Made by a program: the position numbers and the translations under genes. The notes beneath the pieces were generated by a model. It was not told where the DNA came from and ran no database searches. It saw nothing but the letters and a program-made list of their open reading frames with translations. Below, piece after piece: positions 1-5,199 of a stretch of DNA of 5,199 nucleotides. Source of the stretch: Xanthobacteraceae bacterium (GTDB lineage Bacteria; Pseudomonadota; Alphaproteobacteria; Rhizobiales; Xanthobacteraceae). Where the stretch lies: assembly GCA_030043285.1 (NCBI GenBank), contig JASHXZ010000484.1, positions 1 to 5,199 on the forward strand, in the 5' to 3' direction. The stretch's first letter is position 1. Every line of letters begins with the position of its first letter.

Positions 1-258
1 ATGGAAGCGGCACTGACCTGGTATCGCGCGCGTGGCGCGATCCGTGCGCCCATTGGCGTAATCCGGGTGCCGACGCTATTCATCTGGGGTGACGCCGACG
101 ACACGGTCGGCCGAATGGCGGCGGAGGAAACCAGCGAATTTGTCGCCGCGCCCTACCGATTCGTAGAGCTGTCAGGAGTGGGTCATTTTGCGGCCGACCA
201 AGCGCCGGACCAAGTCACTGCGCTCGTACTAGCACATCTAGCCGCGCATCCAGCATGA
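1..258 (+). CDS. Alpha/beta-hydrolase fold protein, C-terminal fragment (5' end outside window)
   Basis: This is the last 85 residues of an alpha/beta hydrolase. Seen: a buried beta-strand running into an acid turn (VPTLFIWGDADD, about residues 23-34), in which the Asp of G-x-x-D (D33) is the expected catalytic acid. It is followed by FVELSGVGHF (54-63), whose H62 is the expected catalytic histidine, and then a short amphipathic C-terminal helix. This order is usual for epoxide hydrolase, haloalkane dehalogenase and C-C bond hydrolase relatives. The nucleophile elbow and the oxyanion-hole region are missing. The ATG at base 1 is therefore almost certainly an internal Met and the gene starts upstream. 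The specific reaction cannot be told from this end of the protein. The gene converges on the ThDP enzyme gene, 139 bases away, with a candidate terminator between them. Confidence 0.88.
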   Translation: MEAALTWYRARGAIRAPIGVIRVPTLFIWGDADDTVGRMAAEETSEFVAAPYRFVELSGVGHFAADQAPDQVTALVLAHLAAHPA

Positions 259-288
259 AGGCGAAAATCATACCGCGATCGGGATAGC

Positions 289-312
289 GCCGGCCCGCAA
301 TGCCGGCCTTTT
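289..312 (+). terminator. Candidate rho-independent terminator of the hydrolase gene
   Basis: GCCGGC at 289-294 pairs with GCCGGC at 302-307 around a 7-base loop, followed by C and four T residues (309-312). It starts 30 bases after the hydrolase stop codon. The stem is only 6 bp and the T tract is short, so termination may be partial. On the minus strand no T tract follows the hairpin, so it should not serve the convergent ThDP gene. Confidence 0.45.
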
Positions 313-397
313 CAGGGTGAACCAGACATTGGGTCGAATCGCCAAATACGGCGCTTATGACCTAGAGCCGCGTCGCGATGCTTCGCCCCCAAGAAAG

Positions 398-2008
398 CTA
401 TAGCTCTCGCAGCGCGTTGAACTGGGCGACGTAGCCGGAGGCATCGATGCGCACGCCGATGACGGTCGTGCGCTTGGATTGGAGCGCCGCCTTGAGCGCG
501 TCGCCCAGGCCCTGCTCGGTGTCCACCGTCACGCCGTCGGCGCCGAAGGCGTGCGCCAGCTTCTCCCATTCGACGCCGCCGAGCTTGACGCCGTGCGGCG
601 GGATTCCCTTGATCTCCTGCTTGACACGGATCAAGCCGATCTCCTGGTCGTCGAATACCAGCACGATGATCGGCAGGTTCTCGCGCTGCGCGGTCTGTAG
701 CTCAGCGATCGTCATCAGGAAGCCGCCGTCGCCCGTGAACGCCACCACCGGCCGGTCGGGATGGGCGATGCGTGCGGCGAGCGCGCCGGGTACCGCGTAG
801 CCCATCGAGCCGAGCCCGTTCGAGGTGAGAAACTCGCGCGGGCCATACGCTTCCCACTTCTGCACGACCAGCAAGCGGCTCGCACCGGCATCGCAGGTGG
901 CGATCGTATTGCGCGGCAGCACCGCGCGCGCGACCTCCATCGTCCGCTGCGGTGACAAACCGGTCGCCGGCGTGTTGAGTGCGTCGCGCACGTCTTGGCG
1001 GAAATTTTTGGCCGCCTTCTCACCCCAAGAGGTGCCTTCCGGCGCCCATCGCGCGACCGCCGCCAGCAGCGGCTTGAGATCGCCGACGATCTCAGGGTCG
1101 GCCGGCACCAGCGCGTCGACGTTTGGCACCGAGGTGAGCGCCAGCACCGGCAGCGTATACGGCCACGGCTTCGGTTGCAGCTCGACCGCGTCGAGCCCGA
1201 CGGTGACGATCAGATCGGATTCCATCACCAGCTTGCGCTCGATGAGCCCGCCGATGACGCAGCCGGCCCGCAGCGGATGGTCCTCCGGGATCATTCCCTT
1301 GCATTTGGTGGTGGTGAGCACGGGGGCGCCCAGCCGCTCGGCGAATTCGACGAGCTCGGCCGAGGCGCCGCACCAGTAGACGCCGAGGCCGGCGATCAGG
1401 ATCGGCCGCCTGGCCTTGCCGAGCATGTCAAGCGCTGGCTTGAGATCGGCGCGGTCCGGTCCCGGCATAATCCAATGTGGCCGGAGCGGCGGCTCGACCG
1501 CGTAGTCGCCGGCCTCGCGCATTGCCTCGCTCTGCGGGAACTCGAAATGCACCGGGCCCGGTGGCATCCCCGTAGCCGTACGCATGGCGCGGCGCACCTG
1601 CTGGCGCACGCTCTTAGCGTCGATGGTCGTGCTCCATTTCACGATCGGCTCGTAGAGCGCCCGCTGGTTGACGCGCTGGCGTAGACCGGTCTCGTAGGTG
1701 GGGCGCGAATAGGAATCGGTGATCGCGATGAGCGGCGAGCGGTCGAGAAAGGCGTGCGCCACGCCGTTGACCATGTTGGTGGCGCCCGGGCCGCGCGTCG
1801 ACTGGCAGATGCCCGGGCTGCCGGTGATGTCGCCCCATGTCGCGGCCAGCATGGCACCAGCCACCTCCTGCTTCATCAGCAGGAAGCGCATCTGCCGCTG
1901 GCGCGCCGCTTCCATTAGCTCGACCGACTCGCCGCCAGGATGGCCGACGATAAAGGGTGTGCCGGCATCCTTGAACGCCGCAGCCAGCACTTCGACGGTC
2001 GTGGTCAT
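398..2008 (-). CDS. Thiamine-diphosphate-dependent enzyme, acetolactate synthase/benzoylformate decarboxylase-like
   Basis: A 536-residue cytoplasmic enzyme of the IlvB-like ThDP superfamily, which decarboxylates 2-oxo acids or joins the resulting carbanion to an acceptor. Domains in order: N-terminal PYR domain (about 1-165) with the cofactor-activating Glu in KQEVAGAMLA (E48) and the conserved STRGPGATN loop (70-78); central DHS/Rossmann-like domain (about 185-320); C-terminal PP domain (about 350-536) with SNGLGSMGYAVPGALAA and the ThDP/Mg motif GDGGF (426-430). The motif ends FDDQE (452-456), with Asp-Asp where most relatives have Asn-Asn or Asn-Asp. Length fits the family. The frame is open to an ATG at 2158, but MTTTVEVLAAAF at 2008 is preferred because GGGAGGT lies just upstream and the extra 50 residues are repeat-derived and unlike the family. 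It is transcribed divergently from the flavoprotein gene. True acetolactate synthase activity is unlikely to be its main role, since no small subunit or ilv gene is next to it. The substrate is unknown. Confidence 0.9.
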   Translation of the reverse strand: MTTTVEVLAAAFKDAGTPFIVGHPGGESVELMEAARQRQMRFLLMKQEVAGAMLAATWGDITGSPGICQSTRGPGATNMVNGVAHAFLDRSPLIAITDSYSRPTYETGLRQRVNQRALYEPIVKWSTTIDAKSVRQQVRRAMRTATGMPPGPVHFEFPQSEAMREAGDYAVEPPLRPHWIMPGPDRADLKPALDMLGKARRPILIAGLGVYWCGASAELVEFAERLGAPVLTTTKCKGMIPEDHPLRAGCVIGGLIERKLVMESDLIVTVGLDAVELQPKPWPYTLPVLALTSVPNVDALVPADPEIVGDLKPLLAAVARWAPEGTSWGEKAAKNFRQDVRDALNTPATGLSPQRTMEVARAVLPRNTIATCDAGASRLLVVQKWEAYGPREFLTSNGLGSMGYAVPGALAARIAHPDRPVVAFTGDGGFLMTIAELQTAQRENLPIIVLVFDDQEIGLIRVKQEIKGIPPHGVKLGGVEWEKLAHAFGADGVTVDTEQGLGDALKAALQSKRTTVIGVRIDASGYVAQFNALREL

Positions 2009-2014
2009 CGGCGG

Positions 2015-2021
2015 ACCTCCC
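2015..2021 (-). promoter_or_regulatory. Ribosome binding site of the ThDP enzyme gene
   Basis: On the minus strand GGGAGGT precedes the ATG at 2008-2006 by 6 bases (CCGCCG). This good Shine-Dalgarno match decides the start: the in-frame ATG at 2158 would add 50 residues unlike any ThDP enzyme. Confidence 0.75.
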
Positions 2022-2040
2022 GGTCGACGTCGCCCAGCAT

Positions 2041-2100
2041 ACCATGACAGGAGCGGCAGCCCCGCGAGAAATCGATCGAAAGTGACCCAAAGCTGACATT
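2041..2100 (-). repeat. Relic of a dispersed alphaproteobacterial spacer repeat (copy 1)
   Basis: Read on the minus strand from 2100, this begins AATGTCAGCTTTGGGTCAC and continues through a GATCGATT-containing stretch into CCTGTCATGGT. The opening resembles, from memory, a spacer repeat abundant in Bradyrhizobium and relatives (ATGTCNGCTTT-GGGTCA). One reading frame gives the familiar spurious peptide start MSALGHFRS. A related core occurs twice more in the window, at 3744-3756 and 3774-3785. Exact borders cannot be set by eye. Confidence 0.45.
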
Positions 2101-2231
2101 GCCATGCGCCAGTTCGTCCTTGGCCTCGCAAGCAAACCGGCAAGCGGGCAGACTTCATGGCGGTAAGCGGCTATGACGGCATGCACTTCATCTACGAGGC
2201 ACGTGCGGACGGCGGCGCAATGAAGAGCTGT

Positions 2232-2262
2232 GGTGTTTATCGTGCGGCTGCTCATAACCTCC
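2232..2262. promoter_or_regulatory. Imperfect inverted repeat upstream of the flavoprotein gene, possible operator
   Basis: GGTGTTTAT (2232-2240) and ATAACCTCC (2254-2262) are inverted copies matching at 7 of 9 positions, separated by 13 bases. Their centres are 22 bp apart, about two helical turns, as expected for a dimeric regulator. The site lies 35 bases before the monooxygenase ATG and covers the -10-like CATAAC. No regulator gene is present in the window to pair with it, and an imperfect repeat of this size can arise by chance. Confidence 0.3.
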
Positions 2263-2296
2263 GTCACGCTCTATTCATGGTCGTGAAAGAACCAGC

Positions 2297-3562
2297 ATGA
2301 AAGTCATCGTCGTCGGTGGCGGAATAGGCGGGCTGAGCCTTGCGCTCAGCCTGCATCAGGCCGGGATCACGGTGCGCGTTTACGAAACCGTGTGGGACCT
2401 TGTCCCGCTGGGCGTCGGCATCAATTTGCATCCCACGGCAGTTCGCGAGTTGACCGAGCTGGGCTTGGCCGACGACCTGGCGCGTGCCGGCGTCGCCACG
2501 CAGCGCTTGAGCTACTTCAACAAGTTCGGTCAGTTGATCTGGAGCGAGCCAAGAGGGCTCGGCGCCGGCTACAACTGGCCACAATATTCGATCCATCGTG
2601 GACAGCTGCAGATGCTGCTGCTGCGCAGGGTCCGCGAGCGCATCGGCAGCCACAATGTCCGCAGTGGATCGCGGCTGATCTCGTTCGCGCAGAGCCGAGA
2701 TCGGGTCACCGCGACGTTTCAAGGCGGCGGCTCGGCGACGCTCGCAACGGATGAAGCCGATATCCTTATCGGCGCCGACGGCATTCACTCAACTGTCCGG
2801 CGCCAGCTTTACCGCGATGAAGGCGAACCGCGCTTCGCGCATCAGCTATTGTGGCGCGGCGCAATCGATGCCGAGCCCTTTTTTGGCGGTGCGACCATGA
2901 TTATCGCCGGGCACTTCAATCAGCGGATCGTCGTCTATCCGATGGCTCGCGGCGCGAAGGGCGGCGATTTGCTGACCAATTGGGTTTGCCAGATGACTGT
3001 TTCCGATCAGGCGCTGCCGCGCGAGGACTGGAATCGCAGGGTCGACAAAGACCGGGTGCTCGCCGCCTTCGAGCGCTGGCGGTTGCCTTGGCTCGACGCG
3101 CCGGCGCTGATCCGCGACACGCCCGATGTGTACGAATTCCCAGTGGTCGATCGCGAACCGGTGCAGGCCTGGTCGTTCGGCCGCGTCACCCTCATCGGCG
3201 ATGCCGCGCATCCGATGCATCCCACCGGCTCGCAGGCTGGTTCGCAGGCCATCGTCGATGCCCGAGTGCTTGCCGCCAAGCTGCTCGCAAATGCGGACCC
3301 GATCGAGGCGCTGGCGCTTTATGATGCGGAGCGCCGGCCCGCCATGAATGAGGTCACGCTGCGCAATCGCCGTCTTGGCCCGGAAGCGGCCCTGCAATTG
3401 GCAGAAGAGCGGGCCCCTGGCGGCTTTGATCGAATCGAAGATGTGGTCTCACGACAGGAGCTCGAAGCTGCCGTCGCCTCGTTCTCGTTAGCCGCCCACC
3501 TCGATGCCGCGGACGTCAACGGCCGTCCGTCGTTCGTCAACAACGGTGCCGTTGGACGATAG
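2297..3562 (+). CDS. FAD-dependent monooxygenase, PhzS-like group A flavoprotein hydroxylase
   Basis: A 421-residue NAD(P)H- and FAD-dependent oxygenase, expected to hydroxylate an aromatic or heteroaromatic substrate, often with decarboxylation in PhzS relatives. Seen: an N-terminal Rossmann FAD motif (VVGGGIGG, G7-x-G9-x-x-G12) with the ribose-binding Glu at E30; the DG motif GADGIHSTVR (159-168); and the GD motif GRVTLIGDAAHPMHP (295-309; G301, D302) that contacts the FAD ribityl chain. PLGVGIN (37-43), WSEPRG (82-87) and PQYSIHRG (95-102) recall the phenazine hydroxylase PhzS as I remember it. The C-terminal ERAPGGFD...ISR-type tail fits the broader 'flavin-dependent oxidoreductase' relatives rather than PhzS itself. 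No signal peptide or membrane segment is seen, so it is cytoplasmic. The ATG at 2297 is preferred because the FAD motif begins at once after it, although the upstream Shine-Dalgarno match is weak (GAAAGA). No phenazine genes are nearby, so a catabolic or unknown role is more likely than phenazine synthesis. Confidence 0.92.
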   Translation: MKVIVVGGGIGGLSLALSLHQAGITVRVYETVWDLVPLGVGINLHPTAVRELTELGLADDLARAGVATQRLSYFNKFGQLIWSEPRGLGAGYNWPQYSIHRGQLQMLLLRRVRERIGSHNVRSGSRLISFAQSRDRVTATFQGGGSATLATDEADILIGADGIHSTVRRQLYRDEGEPRFAHQLLWRGAIDAEPFFGGATMIIAGHFNQRIVVYPMARGAKGGDLLTNWVCQMTVSDQALPREDWNRRVDKDRVLAAFERWRLPWLDAPALIRDTPDVYEFPVVDREPVQAWSFGRVTLIGDAAHPMHPTGSQAGSQAIVDARVLAAKLLANADPIEALALYDAERRPAMNEVTLRNRRLGPEAALQLAEERAPGGFDRIEDVVSRQELEAAVASFSLAAHLDAADVNGRPSFVNNGAVGR

Positions 3563-3569
3563 AACGGCG

Positions 3570-3585
3570 TGCGTGTTCATGCAGC
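3570..3585 (+). repeat. Direct repeat, copy A
   Basis: TGCGTGTTCATGCAGC. It matches copy B (3627-3642) at 15 of 16 bases, with the copies offset by 57 bases. It starts 8 bases after the monooxygenase stop codon. Function unknown; it may be a small local duplication. Confidence 0.4.
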
Positions 3586-3626
3586 CTGCGCGCGAGGATC
3601 AATCGCATTTCAGCGGACCGCAACGC

Positions 3627-3642
3627 TGCGCGTTCATGCAGC
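3627..3642 (+). repeat. Direct repeat, copy B
   Basis: TGCGCGTTCATGCAGC, one mismatch from copy A. Its TGCAGC end (3637-3642) can also pair with GCTGCA at 3654-3659 across an 11-base loop. No T tract follows, so this is a weak hairpin rather than a terminator. Confidence 0.4.
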
Positions 3643-3743
3643 AGTGCTTCAACGCTGCAGCCAAATCGGAGCGCGATAGGCCGCGAATCTCCACGAGAAT
3701 GACCGGTTCGGTGCCGCGAGCTGCCCCCAGACCGAATGGATGG

Positions 3744-3794
3744 CATGTCAGTTTGGCCCTCCACAGCCACCCCGAAAGTGGACATGGTGGCTGT
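3744..3794. repeat. Nested inverted repeats in a spacer-repeat relic (copy 2)
   Basis: ACAGCCACC (3763-3771) and GGTGGCTGT (3786-3794) are perfect 9-bp inverted copies around a 14-base centre. A second pair, CATGTC (3744-3749) and GACATG (3781-3786), partly interlocks with the first. CATGTCAGTTTGG on the plus strand and ATGTCCACTTTCGG on the minus strand share the core of the repeat relic at 2041-2100. On the plus strand the frame through CCCGAAAGTGGACAT reads PESGH, a peptide typical of mistranslated Bradyrhizobium spacer repeats as I recall them. No T tract follows on either strand, so a terminator is unlikely. Confidence 0.5.
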
Positions 3795-3862
3795 TCGCAA
3801 CGTGCCGAAAGGCAGATTCAGTCATGACCGGATCAACAGCATATCGATGATATCGGTCTTCA

Positions 3863-3876
3863 GGGACGTGCGTCCC
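3863..3876. promoter_or_regulatory. GGGACG-TG-CGTCCC palindrome upstream of the transporter, possible operator
   Basis: This is a 14-base palindrome with perfect 6-bp arms and a 2-base centre, ending 74 bases before the transporter ATG. A further GGGACG occurs in direct orientation at 3900-3905, 37 bases downstream of the first arm. The 2-base centre suits a DNA-binding dimer better than an RNA hairpin. No matching regulator is in the window, so the operator role is an inference. Confidence 0.35.
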
Positions 3877-3937
3877 ACGCGCCTAGGGCGACGCCGGTTG
3901 GGACGAGGGGGCATTTCCGCACAGCAAACCGCAGATC

Positions 3938-3942
3938 GAGGA
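3938..3942 (+). promoter_or_regulatory. Ribosome binding site of the transporter gene
   Basis: GAGGA lies 8 bases before the ATG at 3951, good spacing for a Shine-Dalgarno site. It supports this start over any upstream candidate. Confidence 0.65.
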
Positions 3943-3950
3943 TACCTGCC

Positions 3951-5199
3951 ATGGCGACATTGACGCCCCAACAGATCGTTCAGGTTCGTGGATGGCCGCG
4001 GCGTTGGTGGAGGCTCTTCACCTTCTCGTTCTTTTTCATGATGACGATGCAGATCGACAAGGTGAACCTGTCGTTCATGTACGTCGACCGACCGTTCATG
4101 CTGCATTTCGGTCTGCTCGAGAAACCTGCATTGATCGGCGCGCTCACTGGCGGCTTTCTGCTGACCTACGGATTCTGTGCGGTTGCTTGGGGACCGGCAA
4201 TCCAGCGTTGGGGCGGGCGGCGGATGGCGATTATTGGCATCGTCGCATGGGCCGCGATCATGGTTCTCCACGCGTTTGCCGAAAGCTACGAAGAGCTCTT
4301 GGCGCTGCGTATCGCGCTCGGTTTCGTCGAGGCATGCGCGGTCCCGCTCCTTGCTTGGTTTACCGCGCACTGGCTGCCATTCGACGAGCGGGCACGCGGT
4401 CAAGCGCCGTGGACGGCGGGAATTGCCATCGGCGCGGTGATCACGCCGATCTTGGTGATTTGGCTGCTCGCACGGATGCCGTGGCAGACGACGTTCTATA
4501 TTTTCGCTGCGCTCCCACTCATTCCGCTCGCATTGCTGACATGGCTGCCAGACGATCCGGCGTCCGCATCCGGCATGCCGGCGTGGGAGCTTGAGGCGAT
4601 CAAGCGTGGAACGCTTACCAGCGAATTGGACGCGCTGCAGCTTCCCGAGAAGCGCGTGCACACGTTCCTGCAGACGATCTCAAGCTATCGGGTATGGTTG
4701 ATCGGGCTCATGGATCTGGGTGCGACGGCCGGCTTCTATGGGCTCATCACGTTCGGCCCGGTCTACCTTGTCCGAATTCGGCACTTTCCTGCGACCGAAA
4801 TGAGCTACGTGCTCTCGGGCGGGGCCCTGGTCGGCGCGCTATGCGCGATCCTGTTTGCAATCGACTCCGACCGTCGCAAGCGGCGCGCCTGGTACGGCGT
4901 CGGACTTTTCGTCGCCGGGGCGATCTTCCTGACTGCAGAGCTGTTCCTTGCGAACCCGACGGCCGCCGCAATAGCCCTGGCACTGGCGAGCGCGAGCGCG
5001 ACGCCATCGTTGGTCGTTATCTGGAGCCTGGCGCACTCCGTTGCCGAGCGGACGACGATCGCGGCGACCGTCGGCGCGACCGCGACGGTTGGAATCGGCC
5101 TGGCGGGCGTCATCAACATCGCGATGGGAAGCCTGATCGCCGCTCATGGCAATTACCAGGCCGGATTTCTCTTGGTCCTGTTCTTCTATGTCGTTGCAG
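3951..5199 (+). CDS. MFS transporter, anion:cation symporter (ACS)-like, 3' end outside window
   Basis: An inner-membrane permease expected to take up an organic anion by proton symport, as in phthalate, hydroxyphenylacetate or sugar-acid permeases. 416 codons are open with no stop, so the gene runs off the window; most relatives are 420-450 residues, so little is missing. Seen: hydrophobic segments at about 20-42, 61-82, 92-109, 115-137, 154-174, 179-199, 247-272, 283-304, 313-334, 336-361 and 370-397, with a twelfth starting near 404. A long hydrophilic loop (200-245) separates the two six-helix halves. MQIDKVNLSF (33-42) stands where the family has a YxDRxNIG-type motif. GPAIQRWGGRRM (81-92) is the loop 2-3 MFS signature, and LRIALGFVEACAVP (119-132) is the helix 4 motif with its Arg and Glu. 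The Asp-Lys in place of Asp-Arg in helix 1 is unusual. Next to a monooxygenase and a ThDP enzyme, import of their substrate is the natural reading. The substrate cannot be named. Confidence 0.88.
   Translation, partial: MATLTPQQIVQVRGWPRRWWRLFTFSFFFMMTMQIDKVNLSFMYVDRPFMLHFGLLEKPALIGALTGGFLLTYGFCAVAWGPAIQRWGGRRMAIIGIVAWAAIMVLHAFAESYEELLALRIALGFVEACAVPLLAWFTAHWLPFDERARGQAPWTAGIAIGAVITPILVIWLLARMPWQTTFYIFAALPLIPLALLTWLPDDPASASGMPAWELEAIKRGTLTSELDALQLPEKRVHTFLQTISSYRVWLIGLMDLGATAGFYGLITFGPVYLVRIRHFPATEMSYVLSGGALVGALCAILFAIDSDRRKRRAWYGVGLFVAGAIFLTAELFLANPTAAAIALALASASATPSLVVIWSLAHSVAERTTIAATVGATATVGIGLAGVINIAMGSLIAAHGNYQAGFLLVLFFYVVA

Larger units (their letters stand above)
2009..2296. promoter_or_regulatory. 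Divergent intergenic control region between ThDP enzyme and flavoprotein genes
   Basis: This 288-base gap must hold the promoters of both divergent genes if each is transcribed from here. Seen: a strong ribosome binding site for the minus gene, a repeat relic (about 2041-2100), a CACGTG at 2200-2205, and an imperfect inverted repeat 35 bases before the flavoprotein start. No sigma70 promoter with two good boxes and correct spacing stands out on either strand. CATAAC at 2253-2258 is the best -10-like match on the plus strand, but it lacks a good -35 partner. No protein-coding gene is convincing here. Confidence 0.5.
3563..3950. other. 388-base spacer between monooxygenase and transporter, no convincing gene
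   Basis: Short open frames on both strands (for example 3504..3827 +, 3736..3963 + and 3537..3800 -) lack ribosome binding sites, overlap real genes or show no family-like sequence. The spacer holds a pair of 16-base direct repeats, a perfect 9-bp inverted repeat within a repeat relic, a GGGACG palindrome and the transporter's ribosome binding site. No terminator with a T tract is visible after the monooxygenase, so read-through into the transporter gene remains possible. The length of the gap argues for a separate transporter promoter. Confidence 0.6.

Noticed and set aside
995..1684. 229-codon open frame on the plus strand opposite the ThDP enzyme
   Set aside because: The composition is typical of an antisense shadow (Arg, Gly, His and Asp rich), and the minus strand carries the conserved ThDP motifs throughout.
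398..2008. Calling the ThDP enzyme a genuine acetolactate synthase (ilvB)
   Set aside because: There is no regulatory subunit or branched-chain gene nearby, and the Asp-Asp motif and sequence around it differ from biosynthetic IlvB.
2230..2258. Sigma70 promoter for the monooxygenase using CATAAC as -10
   Set aside because: The hexamer 17 bases upstream, GTGGTG, is a poor -35 match, so no promoter is called.
1614..2267. 217-codon minus-strand frame spanning the divergent spacer
   Set aside because: It overlaps the ThDP gene out of frame, and its MSALGHFRS stretch is the translated spacer repeat, a known kind of annotation artefact.
3637..3659. TGCAGC/GCTGCA hairpin as a terminator after the monooxygenase
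   Set aside because: The stem is 6 bp with an 11-base loop and no T tract follows.
3537..3800. 87-codon minus-strand frame in the 3563-3950 spacer
   Set aside because: It needs a TTG start with no clear ribosome binding site, covers the direct repeats and the inverted repeat, and shows no family-like sequence.
3736..3963. 75-codon plus-strand frame before the permease
   Set aside because: It has no ribosome binding site, reads through the repeat relic and overlaps the permease start.
3822..4661. 279-codon open frame on the minus strand opposite the permease
   Set aside because: It mirrors the GC-rich permease frame and is highly charged and Arg/His-rich with no domain, while the plus strand encodes a clear 12-helix transporter.

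Overview
The window is GC-rich DNA from what is most likely an alphaproteobacterium of the Hyphomicrobiales, Bradyrhizobium-like. That assignment is an inference. It rests on the GC-rich codon use, on four small-molecule metabolism genes, and on spacer pieces of the form ATGTC(A/C)(G/A)CTTT. From memory, these pieces resemble dispersed spacer repeats of Bradyrhizobium and Rhodopseudomonas, which are often mistranslated as short proteins reading 'MSALG...' or '...PESGH...'. No rRNA, tRNA, CRISPR array, transposase or phage gene is visible.

Layout from left to right: (1) the 3' end of an alpha/beta-hydrolase gene (+, cut by the window edge), followed by a plausible intrinsic terminator; (2) a complete thiamine-diphosphate-dependent enzyme of the acetolactate synthase/benzoylformate decarboxylase superfamily (-, 398..2008), convergent with the hydrolase; (3) a 288-base divergent control region; (4) a complete FAD-dependent group A monooxygenase resembling PhzS (+, 2297..3562); (5) a 388-base spacer with no convincing gene but several inverted repeats and repeat relics; (6) an MFS permease of the anion:cation symporter type (+, from 3951), whose 3' end lies beyond the window.

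A hydrolase, a carboligase or decarboxylase, a ring-hydroxylating-type flavoprotein and an organic-anion permease together look like an uptake and catabolism locus for a small, probably aromatic or heterocyclic, carboxylate. The substrate cannot be read from the sequence, and no regulator gene lies in the window. The arrangement is not a recognisable textbook pathway. The most useful leads are the unexplained gene combination, the Asp-Asp variant of the ThDP motif, and the palindromes upstream of the monooxygenase and the transporter.
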